DNA of 52,343 bases, taken from contig DALS01000035.1 of assembly GCA_002499445.1 (NCBI GenBank), positions 1-52,343 of the forward strand, written 5' to 3'. The stretch comes from Methanosarcina sp. UBA293. GTDB lineage: Archaea > Halobacteriota > Methanosarcinia > Methanosarcinales > Methanosarcinaceae. This document shows, one piece after another, positions 18,086 through 26,794 of this stretch. Within the stretch, counting starts at the first letter, position 1, and each line of letters begins with the position of its first letter. The notes below the pieces were generated by a model. It searched no databases and was not told the DNA's origin. It was given only the letters and a program-made list of their open reading frames with translations. Position numbers and translations under genes: made by a program.

Positions 18086-18488
18086 ACTGGATTCCTTCTA
18101 ATCTCCTTTAATTCTTTCTAATTTCTTCCAACTGCGACATTTTAAGGGTCGTTTAAACTTGGGCTACGTCTAAGAAGTGTTTAAATTTGGATCGTTTTTG
18201 ATAAATTTGGATCATTTTTGATAAATAATTCAGTCTCACAATGCTTTACAGACACTAGCTATTTTAGTTCTAAAAATCTGCTTTATATAAGTTTTTTTAT
18301 ATAAGTTTAAAACTGTTTTATATATAAATTTAAAACAGCATTTGGTATAATTATACTGTAATATATTTCTTTTCGAAATATTCTAAAAAATTATCAATAT
18401 TCGAGGTTTGGAACCCAGAATTTATATCCGATCTCGTTAATTTGGGGATCTGATCTCGTTAATTTGGACCTGATTTTACTGCTAAAGG
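18086..18488. other. Intergenic region, AT-rich
   Basis: No gene. TATATAAG-type words occur at 18285-18335, and short direct repeats (AAATTTGGATC near 18182-18224; GATCTCGTTAATTTGG near 18428-18466) are seen. It probably contains the promoter of the SelB-like gene and the terminator of the RNA ligase gene. Confidence 0.4.
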
Positions 18489-19661
18489 TTACCAGGGTTC
18501 GCCCTGCCAGATTGCCTGAGTTTTATCGTTAGTACTTTTATTGATTTTTTTTATAATTATTAGATACTCTTCTCCAACAGGTTGGGGCTCTTCAAAAATT
18601 GCATCAATCCCAAGTCTTTTAAGATAATCTTCGAATTCGGCTGCAATTTTTAAATCCTTTACCCTTATCCTTGCTTCCTCATACAGCCTTTGACCATTTT
18701 TTACACTTCTTATAGATTCCCTGAGAGAGTTCAATATGCTTTCTCCTAACTGCATACAACGTTTTTCAAATTCGACTTCGTTCTCGTTCCATTCAACTGT
18801 CTGGAAACCTTCTCTGACAATTCGGGAAAGCATATAGTCTCTGCCAGTTTCATTGTAAAACTTAAAGGCATGCCTGAGATCCGAACAATTACTCTGGGAA
18901 GAGGTGTATTTCAATGGGGAAAGAACCATTTCCGGGTCTTTTATTACAACACCTTCATGCTCTTTTTCCCCCAGCTTCCGGATGATTTTTCCTATTTCTT
19001 CAGCTGCAGTTTCCAGAGGAATCTCATTGAACAATCTTACCTGGGAAAAACCGTATTCTTCCAGGATCTCGTGCCTTCTGTTTATTGGAAGAGGCTTACC
19101 TGTATTTTTCTCCCGAATATCGAAAATATAAAACGCTACCGATTCGACACCGTAAATCTCTTTTGAGACATACGGGTTGTCAGGACCTACCATTTCTCCA
19201 TAGAGTACAAGTTCAGGGAAATCTTCAAAAAACTTCAGATTCAATTTTTCTTTTGCCTTTTGGGTTGTATAAGGACAAATATACCCGCTTCGTGTAATTG
19301 CAACTATCTGCTCCATAGCAATTGCTATGCGGACATTATATCCATTCATTTTTTCTTCCACAGCTACTTTTTCAAGGCCGTTAAAGTGCTTTTTAAGTGT
19401 GGGGTCCAGCACCATAGCTCTTCGGATCTTCGGAAAACCCATAATTATTTCAAAAGAACCATCTTTCTCATAAAGTACTGTTCCTCTTTCGATATGGGAA
19501 ATTTCCTTATCAAAGCGGAGTAAATGTTCATATTTTCCCCAGTTTCGGGCAAGATAATTCCTCTCAAAAAGGCGCTTGACCCTTTCTTCATCAAATCCCA
19601 GGTAACTGGCAAGCCGACTTATTAAATCAGGGTCTGTCTCCTCATTTCCCTCTCTGATCAT
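18489..19661 (-). CDS. ATP-dependent RNA ligase, Rnl3 (archaeal Pab1020/MthRnl) family
   Basis: 390 aa. Nucleotidyltransferase motifs run in order: motif I EEKMNG with the lysine to be adenylylated (K104), motif III YGEMVGP (154-160), IIIa FYIFDI (177-182), motif IV EGVVIK (236-241) and a motif V-like LKYTSS (from 250). The N-terminal and long C-terminal helical parts fit Rnl3 enzymes, which form homodimers and join or circularise RNA 5'-phosphate and 3'-OH ends. It lies on the minus strand with no SD at the start. KptA and RtcA, two other RNA-end enzymes, are encoded 9-12 kb away. Confidence 0.9.
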   Translation of the reverse strand: MIREGNEETDPDLISRLASYLGFDEERVKRLFERNYLARNWGKYEHLLRFDKEISHIERGTVLYEKDGSFEIIMGFPKIRRAMVLDPTLKKHFNGLEKVAVEEKMNGYNVRIAIAMEQIVAITRSGYICPYTTQKAKEKLNLKFFEDFPELVLYGEMVGPDNPYVSKEIYGVESVAFYIFDIREKNTGKPLPINRRHEILEEYGFSQVRLFNEIPLETAAEEIGKIIRKLGEKEHEGVVIKDPEMVLSPLKYTSSQSNCSDLRHAFKFYNETGRDYMLSRIVREGFQTVEWNENEVEFEKRCMQLGESILNSLRESIRSVKNGQRLYEEARIRVKDLKIAAEFEDYLKRLGIDAIFEEPQPVGEEYLIIIKKINKSTNDKTQAIWQGEPW

Positions 19662-19918
19662 GTTTATTTATCTGTTTTCAGACCTGAAATAAGTTATCAT
19701 TCTAAGGTATGCTTTATAATATTAAGGAATCTTTATGCTTTAGAATATAAGGATGTACTTACGGTTTAAAATACATGGGATGCCTTATAATAGTCCACTT
19801 TAAGGAAACAAAATGAAGGGTAGCCAAATCTATTGAAAATACTTTTAAATATTCGGTTTCTATTCTCTATGAGTTCTCTATTACATTTAAACTTGCAAAA
19901 AAGAATGGAGATTGTAAA

Positions 19919-20710
19919 ATGGCAGATGATATCGACTACAAGATTATCGGGGACGATATGCAGATAGTTGAAATCGAGCTTGATCGGGATGAAACTGTTC
20001 AGGCAGAAGCCGGGGCTATGGCATATATGGGACCCGGAATTCAGATGCAGACTGGCATAGGTAATGAAGGAGGCGGAATTTTAGGAGGTCTAAAAAAAGG
20101 ACTTAAAAGGGCTCTAACTGGAGAGAGTTTCTTCATTACAAGCTTTACTCACAAAGGTTCCGGAAAAGGGCATGTAGCTTTTGCGGCTCCGTATCCTGGC
20201 AAGATTATTCCCCTAGACTTAACCGATTTTGGAGGCAGCATTCTCTGCCAAAAAGACGCATTTCTCTGTGCAGCTCGCGGCGTGGAGGTAGAAGTAGCTT
20301 TCACCCGTAAGCTTGGAGCAGGCATCTTTGGAGGGGAAGGGTTTATCCTGCAAAGACTGAAAGGCGACGGTCTGGCTTTTCTCCATATCGGAGGTACGGT
20401 GATAAGAAAGGACCTGGCAGCTGGCGAGACTTATCGTGTTGATACAGGCTGTGTGGCAGCTTTCACCGAAAGTATAACCTATGACATAACTTGGTCAAGG
20501 AACTTTAAAAATGCCCTTTTCGGAGGCGAAGGAGTTGTCCTTGCAACCCTTACAGGGCCGGGCACAGTGTATATGCAGAGCCTGCCTTTCTCTCGCCTTG
20601 CTGACAGAATCTTTGCAGCCTCTACTTATAACCGCAATCGGGAGGAGCAGAATGGCATTGCAGGGAGTAATATCTTAGGAGGCCTGATTGGCGGAGACAA
20701 ATCATTCTAA
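19919..20710 (+). CDS. TIGR00266/AIM24 family protein
   Basis: 263 aa of the AIM24 family (TIGR00266), a beta-helical 'TRAP-like' fold. Visible: LDRDETVQAEAGAMAYMGPGI near the N-terminus, the central LTGESFFITSFTHKGSGKG segment and repeated Gly-rich strands FGGEGFIL and FGGEGVVL. The length is usual for archaeal and bacterial members. A Shine-Dalgarno-like TGGAGAT precedes ATG 19919. The molecular function is not established; bacterial relatives are annotated only as conserved hypothetical. It is divergently oriented from the RNA ligase gene, with a shared 257-bp upstream region. Confidence 0.85.
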   Translation: MADDIDYKIIGDDMQIVEIELDRDETVQAEAGAMAYMGPGIQMQTGIGNEGGGILGGLKKGLKRALTGESFFITSFTHKGSGKGHVAFAAPYPGKIIPLDLTDFGGSILCQKDAFLCAARGVEVEVAFTRKLGAGIFGGEGFILQRLKGDGLAFLHIGGTVIRKDLAAGETYRVDTGCVAAFTESITYDITWSRNFKNALFGGEGVVLATLTGPGTVYMQSLPFSRLADRIFAASTYNRNREEQNGIAGSNILGGLIGGDKSF

Positions 20711-20971
20711 AAACCGAAAACCGCTCTAACACAAAAAATCACTCTTAACGGGAACTCATTAAAGCAGAACTCACTAAAGCAAAACTCGTTAAAGCAGAAT
20801 TTGTTATAAAATAGAAATCCTTGTAAAAGCGAGAAATCAACCAAAGGAAAAACTTAGAAATCCAAAAAGGCCTGTTTTAAAAGATCAGGCCTTTTCTTAA
20901 ATATTTGCTTTTATTATTAGCTTTTATTGTTAAATTGAGTTTTTTCTGGTTCTCTTTCTTCGAGTTTGAGC

Positions 20972-21748
20972 TTATTCCTCAATTGTATTTATTATATTTC
21001 TGCGGGCCAGGAAACCAACAAGTTCTTCTTCTAGGTTAAGGACAGGAACACCTCCAACATCGTGCTCGATCATTGTCTGAACAGCTTCTGCAAGAGGAGT
21101 ATTGGTATAGACGCTGATCACACTACGGGTCATAATGTCCCCAACCAGCAGGTTTCTGATCCTTGAGTCCTGCTGATTGTCAGCTACCAGATCCCTGAAA
21201 GAACGCATGGCAAAGGCAATATCCTCTTCAGAAACAATACCTACAAGTTGTCCATTTTCAATTACTGGCAGCCTTCCCACATTTTTGTCGAGGATAAGTC
21301 GCCTGGCGTGGCTTACTCTATCAGATGGAGTAACAATAATAGGGTTTTTCTCCATTACTTCTCCAGCATAGCCAGTGAAATGGTTTATTTTCATAAATTC
21401 CAGGGGAGTCACCCAGCCCAGGGCGTTTCCGTTATCAGTGACAATAATTACGCCACCTTTCTTTTTCATCAGGGTAAGGGCATCCCCGATATCGGTATCA
21501 GGTAGAACCTTTACAAAATTGTCGGATACGGCTGTTGCAACATGCAGAGAGGATGCAGGTTTGCTCAGTTTCTTGCGAGTCCCGAGCTGCTCTGTCAGAC
21601 TTCTCATTGTAAGTACACCTAGTACCTGATCACCTCGGACTACTAACAGGCGCTTTGTATACTTCTTTTCCATAATATCCAGGGCGTGAGAAATGGTGTC
21701 TGACTTATCAATCCTGTATGGCTGTACCATTATGTCTTTAACTTGCAT
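20972..21748 (-). CDS. Protein with four CBS domains
   Basis: 258 aa, made entirely of four CBS motifs (two Bateman modules), each recognisable by a V/I-x-D-I-M start and a GI/GV-x-T/S-x-x-D/S end. Bateman modules bind adenosine nucleotides such as AMP, ATP or SAM and usually regulate a partner. There is no catalytic domain. A start at 21781 would add 11 residues, but ATG 21748 follows GAGGTGA after seven bases, so 21748 is preferred. It is the last of five CBS genes on this strand, separated from the preceding one by 203 bases, so it may have its own promoter. Partner and ligand are unknown. Confidence 0.88.
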   Translation of the reverse strand: MQVKDIMVQPYRIDKSDTISHALDIMEKKYTKRLLVVRGDQVLGVLTMRSLTEQLGTRKKLSKPASSLHVATAVSDNFVKVLPDTDIGDALTLMKKKGGVIIVTDNGNALGWVTPLEFMKINHFTGYAGEVMEKNPIIVTPSDRVSHARRLILDKNVGRLPVIENGQLVGIVSEEDIAFAMRSFRDLVADNQQDSRIRNLLVGDIMTRSVISVYTNTPLAEAVQTMIEHDVGGVPVLNLEEELVGFLARRNIINTIEE

Positions 21749-21915
21749 GGAATTCACCTCATGCGTATCCAGAATTTTCAATTACATTTTCCGCAATTCT
21801 GCGTGTTTTCTTCATCCGTTTTCCCGTATACTTTAATTCCTCATTCTTCTCTTGTTTTCGGCTGTTTTATTTATGCTATATTGCTACCTTTTGCAGTATA
21901 ACCTCCTCACTGCCG

Positions 21916-21983
21916 TTTTAGAGGATAGATTTCATGATATCGGTTCTACTTTTAGAGGATAGATTTCATGATATCGGTTCTAC
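21916..21983. repeat. 34-bp perfect tandem duplication of a gene's 3' end
   Basis: The 34-mer at 21950-21983, which encodes the last residues RTDIMKSIL and stop of the next CBS gene, is repeated exactly at 21916-21949, directly downstream of the stop on the minus strand. Confidence 0.95.
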
Positions 21984-22797
21984 TTAATATGCCCACTATA
22001 TCTTCTCCGTCACTGACAGGTAGTGCAGTCACTCCCTCTTCAATCATTTTTTTTGCGGCTGCGCTAACGTTTTCATTTACATCAATGGAAATGATTGGAG
22101 AAATCATGATGTCTTCTGCGGTCAAAGGCACCTCTCTTACATATCTGTAAACTTTCTGGCCTCCAGGGGCGGATTTACGAGTCATTTTTATGTTTTTTGT
22201 GGAAAGTTCGCCTTGAAAATCAGTTAAAAGGTTTAAAGCAAGGCTTATGCTGGAGATAATTCCTACAGGTTTTCCTGCATCATCTTTAACGATTACTCTT
22301 TCAATCTCATTTCTGTTCATTTCGTCAATTACGTGGTTTATAGTATGATGCCTGTGAACAGAAACAATATCCTCAGTCATTAATTTGGAGACTTTTGTTT
22401 TTATTTCCTCGCTATGTTCAGCAACATAACGTACGAGATCTGTCCTGGTGACAATACCTACAATCTCATTTTTTACCACCGGAATATTATGCACTTTATT
22501 CTCAAGCATTAGGGAAGCGGCCTGGAAAATAGAGGCTTCTGGATAGATTGTGATAACAGACCCGGTCATCAATAACTTGATAGGGACCTGATCTATTGGC
22601 CTTCTTCTCCAGAGGGGCTCAGCCTGAGCTAGCCGGTTAGTGATATCTGATTTTGTGACTATTCCCACCATTTTTCCCTCGTTGAGGACGAGCAACGTAC
22701 TGATTTTATACCTTAGCATCAGTTTTCTTGCATATGACACGGGTTCATCTGCATTTATGACATACACAGGTGAACTCATGATGTCCGCCACATTCAT
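21952..22797 (-). CDS. Protein with four CBS domains
   Basis: 281 aa with four CBS motifs: starts near residues 1 (VADIMSSPVYV), 75 (LMTGSVITI), about 140 (LMTEDIVSV) and about 222 (AEDIMISPIIS). A charged linker (KMTRKSAPGGQK) lies before the fourth. No catalytic domain is visible. The start ATG follows GGAGGT at a good distance. The upstream 583-base gap suggests its own promoter. Its 3' end is tandemly duplicated downstream. As with its neighbours, a nucleotide-sensing adaptor role is inferred from the CBS family only. Confidence 0.88.
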   Translation of the reverse strand: MNVADIMSSPVYVINADEPVSYARKLMLRYKISTLLVLNEGKMVGIVTKSDITNRLAQAEPLWRRRPIDQVPIKLLMTGSVITIYPEASIFQAASLMLENKVHNIPVVKNEIVGIVTRTDLVRYVAEHSEEIKTKVSKLMTEDIVSVHRHHTINHVIDEMNRNEIERVIVKDDAGKPVGIISSISLALNLLTDFQGELSTKNIKMTRKSAPGGQKVYRYVREVPLTAEDIMISPIISIDVNENVSAAAKKMIEEGVTALPVSDGEDIVGILSRTDIMKSIL

Positions 22798-23380
22798 GAA
22801 GTACCTCCTTCACTTTTACAATATATAAGTATCAATAATTATAGTTTTTGAATCTGATGCAAACTTTAAAATTTTTAGCTATGGGTACTAAAGTTTTAGA
22901 GAAGCAACACTCATTGCAACACTCATTGCAACACTCATTTTTTGATGATGTGGGAGCTAATTTGAAAAGTTCTTGTTTTAATCTTGTTTTAAAATAGTCT
23001 ACACTTCGAAATGAGCACTGAGAGTAATGCTCAGAGCATACTTTCAGAGTATAGTTGCCTTTCAGAGTATAATTGCTTCTCGATCTGTCCCAGCTAGAAT
23101 TTTTTCCTTTTCTCCAAATCTCCTGAAAACTTAAACCCTAAAAATTTGGGGCTCAATTCGGTTTCATTTTCTATTAAACTTCGTTAATCAATTCGGCTTT
23201 ATTTTCTACTAAATTTCATAAGCTCTTATTTATTTTGTATACTCTTGGAAGATTTGAACTGATTTGAGCCAGCTCAACAAGCCTGAACTAGTTCTAATCA
23301 ATTGACCATTTCCTCGAATTGACCACCACTTCCGCGAGTTGACTATTTACTGCGGTTCATTCAAACGATCTCAAGAAGGT
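22798..23380. other. Intergenic region with several short direct repeats
   Basis: No gene. Repeats include GCAACACTCATT three times around 22910-22940, TTTCAGAGTATA around 23041-23072, and an imperfect CAATTCGGTTTCATTTTCTA pair at about 23154-23212. The last part (23354-23377) repeats the 3' end of the adjacent CBS gene. Confidence 0.6.
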
Positions 23381-23401
23381 TCATTCAAGAGATCTCAGGA
23401 A
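23354..23401. repeat. 24-bp tandem duplication across a CBS gene stop codon
   Basis: 23378-23401, which contains the last codons and stop (FLRSLE, TGA) of the CBS gene on the minus strand, is repeated at 23354-23377 with three mismatches, so the copy would read FLRSFE and stop. Confidence 0.85.
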
Positions 23402-24370
23402 ATCACTTTCCGTTATGATGCCGCGGAGCACCCCATTCTCCTCCAAAACCGGAAGTGATCCTATCTTTTTCTCAAGCATTATTTCCATTGCCTTTCCCAA
23501 GTCTGTACCAGGGCTAGTCCATATAAGTTCTTTTGAGATAATAGAGCCTACAGGCTGACCAAGTGCCTCATGAATATTTCCTGTTGTCAGCTTACTGAAA
23601 GCCTCTCCTTTTCCAAGGAAATGAACAATATCAGAAGCAGTGATAATTCCTGCAAAAATTCCGTCTTTAACTACAGGAAGTCTTCGGAACCTGTTATCTA
23701 CCATTACTTTTGCTGCCTGTCCAATGGGTGTATCAGTTGACACCATTTTGACGTTCTCACTCATATATTCATCAACAGTACGGTTTGTCACGAGCCCGCC
23801 CATGAGTTCAAGTGCATTCCTTTCTGTAAAAATTGCAACGACCTGCATGTCATTGTTCACAATTGGAAGGCCCCCAGTTCTTTTTTCAAGCATCATTGAG
23901 ACAGCATCTTTAAAGTCAGCCTGATCACGAAGGTAGGCAATGTCGGTTCCCATTATTTGCCGTACTTCTTCGTTGATTGCAGCCAGAAGGTTACCTTTGA
24001 AGCGGTTTTCAACTAGAAGGTTTTTTTTTCCACCACCCAGGAAATCGATAACATCCACAGAAGTAATAACTCCTGCCAGCCTCCTTGTTCCGGCATCTGT
24101 GATAGGGATGCGTCTGAACCTCCTTTCTGTCATAATCCTGATTGCTTCCATAATTGTTGCAGTAGGAGGAAGGGTTACTACGTTTCTTGTTGCCAGGGCC
24201 AGAATTTTTCCCTCATGTTCTGAGATACGGGATTTAAACTCAGGTCCAATTCGCATAGTGCCTCTGCTGCTAATTACATGCGAGTCTTTCTGCTGTGCTT
24301 TCTTGGATTTACTCACACCTGGCTGAACCTTCGTCTTATCAACGGATGAAAATGTTGTATTTTTGTTCAA
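23381..24370 (-). CDS. Protein with four CBS domains and a basic N-terminal extension
   Basis: About 329 aa. Residues 1-55 are hydrophilic and Lys/Ser-rich (KSKKAQQKDS); four CBS motifs follow, with two similar FRRIPI/FRRLPV cores in motifs 1 and 3. Start choice: GTG at 24379 is in frame but lies inside GGTGAT (24375-24380, minus strand). TTG at 24370 follows that SD after four bases, the same arrangement as argS. It lies 102 bases after the preceding CBS gene and is probably third in an operon that begins at 26005. No catalytic domain; nucleotide sensing is inferred from the family. Confidence 0.85.
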   Translation of the reverse strand: MNKNTTFSSVDKTKVQPGVSKSKKAQQKDSHVISSRGTMRIGPEFKSRISEHEGKILALATRNVVTLPPTATIMEAIRIMTERRFRRIPITDAGTRRLAGVITSVDVIDFLGGGKKNLLVENRFKGNLLAAINEEVRQIMGTDIAYLRDQADFKDAVSMMLEKRTGGLPIVNNDMQVVAIFTERNALELMGGLVTNRTVDEYMSENVKMVSTDTPIGQAAKVMVDNRFRRLPVVKDGIFAGIITASDIVHFLGKGEAFSKLTTGNIHEALGQPVGSIISKELIWTSPGTDLGKAMEIMLEKKIGSLPVLEENGVLRGIITESDFLRSLE

Positions 24371-24472
24371 TAGGATCACCGAATTCGAGTTGCAGTTAAT
24401 TGCTTTTTTTCGTATTCCGTTCCTTTTTTCCTACACAGAAAATTTACTAGAAATCTCAATTTATGACTTTTT

Positions 24473-25288
24473 TCAAAGGCGAGTTTCGAAGGGTTTTTCA
24501 GGCCATACATTGACAATAGATTCCAGAAGGTCCTGTCTATCGACAATTCCGGATATCCTGTCCTTTTCATTCACTATGGTAATTCTTCCTATATCATAGT
24601 GAATAATCATCTTAATTGCATTTTGAATGGAATCGGTTTCGGCAAGTGTATACGTAGGAGTTGACATTATTGTCTCAACTTTTGGACTATCTTTGGGGCG
24701 TGCTCTTCTCTCATCCTCCACTTCGATTCGTACAGCACCTGATTTGATTATGTCCCTTCTGGTTATCATTCCAATAGGTTCGCCTTTCTTTGAAACTACA
24801 GGAATGCCAGTATAATCGGTCTCGAGCATATGCCCCCAGACTGTGCTGACTTTATCTTCTGGTAAACAGGTTTTGACTTTTTTTGTCATTACGTCCTTTA
24901 GCGTTTTGGGAACATTTTTTGGAACCTCTACATTTCTGAGAATATCCACACTGCTGAGGAAGCCAATCACTGTACGATCCGTAGTTGATTTAATGACCGG
25001 AACTCTATTTTGCTTTGATTGCACCATTAATTTTGCAGCCTTCATGATATCCATGTCCGGAGTGATCGTGGGGGACTGGCTTGCATACCCACCTACTGTA
25101 ACATTCGAGCGTGTAGAGGTAATTCTCAAGATATCCTGGTCGCTCAGCATTCCCACAAGCCTGTTCTCTTCATCCACAACAACAAGGCTTCGAAGAAGGT
25201 AGTCGCGCATCAACTGACGAGCACGGGTTACAAAATCCCCTTCTTTGATACTCACAGGCTCCTCTGTCATAACCTCGCTAACATACAT
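24473..25288 (-). CDS. Protein with four CBS domains
   Basis: 271 aa with four CBS motifs, beginning YVSEVMTEEPVSIKEG and ending with a GIVDRQDLLES fourth motif. An Arg/Lys-rich linker (VEDERRARPKDSPK) separates motifs 3 and 4. GGAAGGTAA precedes ATG 25288. It is 63 bases downstream of the CBS/zinc-ribbon gene, so it is probably in the same transcript. No enzymatic domain is visible. Confidence 0.88.
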   Translation of the reverse strand: MYVSEVMTEEPVSIKEGDFVTRARQLMRDYLLRSLVVVDEENRLVGMLSDQDILRITSTRSNVTVGGYASQSPTITPDMDIMKAAKLMVQSKQNRVPVIKSTTDRTVIGFLSSVDILRNVEVPKNVPKTLKDVMTKKVKTCLPEDKVSTVWGHMLETDYTGIPVVSKKGEPIGMITRRDIIKSGAVRIEVEDERRARPKDSPKVETIMSTPTYTLAETDSIQNAIKMIIHYDIGRITIVNEKDRISGIVDRQDLLESIVNVWPEKPFETRL

Positions 25289-25351
25289 TGTTTACCTTCC
25301 TATCATTTATTTTAAAAGAAAATCTGGAAACTGATTTCCAATGGTCTAGAG

Positions 25352-26005
25352 TTATTCGTAATCCTCGCCTTCTTCTTGCCGACAGTTACCGCATAGATAC
25401 CTTCCATCAACAAATCTAAGGTCATATGAAAAAACATTACATGATTCGCATATACCAGTTTGGAAATCTTCTATCTCTGAAATCTCTTCGATTGAGGGAA
25501 TTGAGAGGAGGGCTTCTCTATTCATGTCAATAAGCTCTTTAAGAATAGTGCTAAGCCCAGGGGTTACCATCAGGATGTCTGTGTTTGAAATCACTCCTAT
25601 CACCATGTCATTTTCTAGGACAGGCAGCCTTTTAATATTCGCCTTTAACATGACTTCGGAAGCTTCCACTATACTTGCATTAGGCTTTATGGTTATTAAA
25701 GGGGATGAGAGGATTTCACTAGCTCTTACCTCACTTGGCCTTATATCCTCTGCAATGACATTCTTTGCAAGGTCTCTTTCAGTTATGATTCCCATAGCTT
25801 TTCCGTTCTCTGTGATAACGACGCTCCCAGCATCACGATTGATCATTTCCCTTGCAATATCAGGAATATCTGAATTAATATCCATTACTATAACTGTTTT
25901 ATTCATGACTTCAGCAACCGAGACTTCTCTTTCAATCTCTCTACTGTGAATGCCAGCACCTATCTCCCCCTCGACATCAGTATTCCTTCCAGGTCCATCT
26001 ACCAT
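25352..26005 (-). CDS. Protein with two CBS domains and a C-terminal zinc ribbon
   Basis: 217 aa. After a polar N-terminus (1-28), two CBS motifs occupy about 29-145 (VAEVMNKTVIVM and ILSSPLITIKP starts). The C-terminus is a small zinc ribbon with two CxxC knuckles, CESC and CGNC, 18 residues apart, ending in an acidic tail. CBS plus zinc-ribbon proteins occur in archaea; the ribbon may bind a partner or nucleic acid. It is the first gene of the CBS row and is preceded by GGGAGGAA. A possible transcript runs from here through the next two genes. Confidence 0.87.
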   Translation of the reverse strand: MVDGPGRNTDVEGEIGAGIHSREIEREVSVAEVMNKTVIVMDINSDIPDIAREMINRDAGSVVITENGKAMGIITERDLAKNVIAEDIRPSEVRASEILSSPLITIKPNASIVEASEVMLKANIKRLPVLENDMVIGVISNTDILMVTPGLSTILKELIDMNREALLSIPSIEEISEIEDFQTGICESCNVFSYDLRFVDGRYLCGNCRQEEGEDYE

Positions 26006-26434
26006 CTGCTGCCGTTCCTCCCTTTTGTTCCGTACTTTTCAGTACTTCACGACATAGAATTCATGGTATAAAATTTACGGTTTAAAGCTCTTCAGGTTCC
26101 TAATTTCATATGGAGAAAATTCTATATAGCTTTAGTTTTCCCTCTAGTTCAGGCTCTGCAATGTTTAACTTTTTAAAGACGATGTTCTGATAAAGCCCAT
26201 TAGTTATGGATCTATTGGATCAATATTCCATCCGATTCCTCTAAGAGTTTTCCCCACACTTTTCGGATGTTTTTAGCACTTATATATACGGGTCAATGGT
26301 ACATAATAATAACGGCGTTTGCTTTTCTTACAGAGAACAGAAGTTTGAATGAAGTCAGATGGGCACTCTTTTTAAGATTTCTCTCATTCATTCATAAAGA
26401 AAAGCATATGAAAGTCTTGCAGGAATTTTTTCAG

Positions 26435-26456
26435 AACCCCTTCGTTTCTACTGGAG
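26435..26456 (-). other. Origin recognition box, minus strand
   Basis: On the minus strand it reads CTCCAGTAGAAACGAAGGGG followed by TT, close to the mini-ORB consensus. It sits in a repeat unit that begins at about 26420 with CAGGAATTTTTTC, shared with the second copy. Confidence 0.75.
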
Positions 26457-26611
26457 GCTTTTGCTGAGAATGACAAATATCCGGTCATCTTGAAAAAGTA
26501 TCAGAAAGAAGTGCAGGAGAAAATTATATTTTAGAAAGCAAACTTATACAGTCTAGAAAAACTCAAATTATATTTGTAGTGCTTTTTATCTTTCTCACAG
26601 GAATTTTTTTC

Positions 26612-26636
26612 AACCCCCCCCCATTTCCACTGGAGA
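26612..26636 (-). other. Origin recognition box, minus strand, with long G-run
   Basis: On the minus strand it reads TCTCCAGTGGAAAT followed by nine G and TT. The dyad half is a perfect match; the long G-run fits the G-rich tail of full ORBs. It lies about 180 bp from the 26435 copy and has the same orientation. Confidence 0.8.
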
Positions 26637-26794
26637 ATTACCTCATAAATTTTTATATGAAAAAACACAGGTTTAAGTTAGGTTAGGTTCAGGTTAGGTT
26701 AGGTTCAGGTTTAAGAAATAAGCCAGAAAGTAGAGGTTAGGTTCAGGTTTAAGAAATAAGCCAGAAGTAGAAGCCCGATGGAAAAGAAGAATGA

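Larger units (their letters stand above)
26006..26794. other. Intergenic region with second ORB cluster and TTAGG-like repeats
   Basis: No gene. It contains two minus-strand ORBs (26435-26456, 26612-26636) inside about 40-bp repeats, and downstream a run of AGGTTAGGTT/CAGG words (26676-26770) including a 38/37-bp tandem duplication (26696-26733, 26734-26770). It is bounded by the divergent CBS gene row and the 3' end of rpa. Confidence 0.75.
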
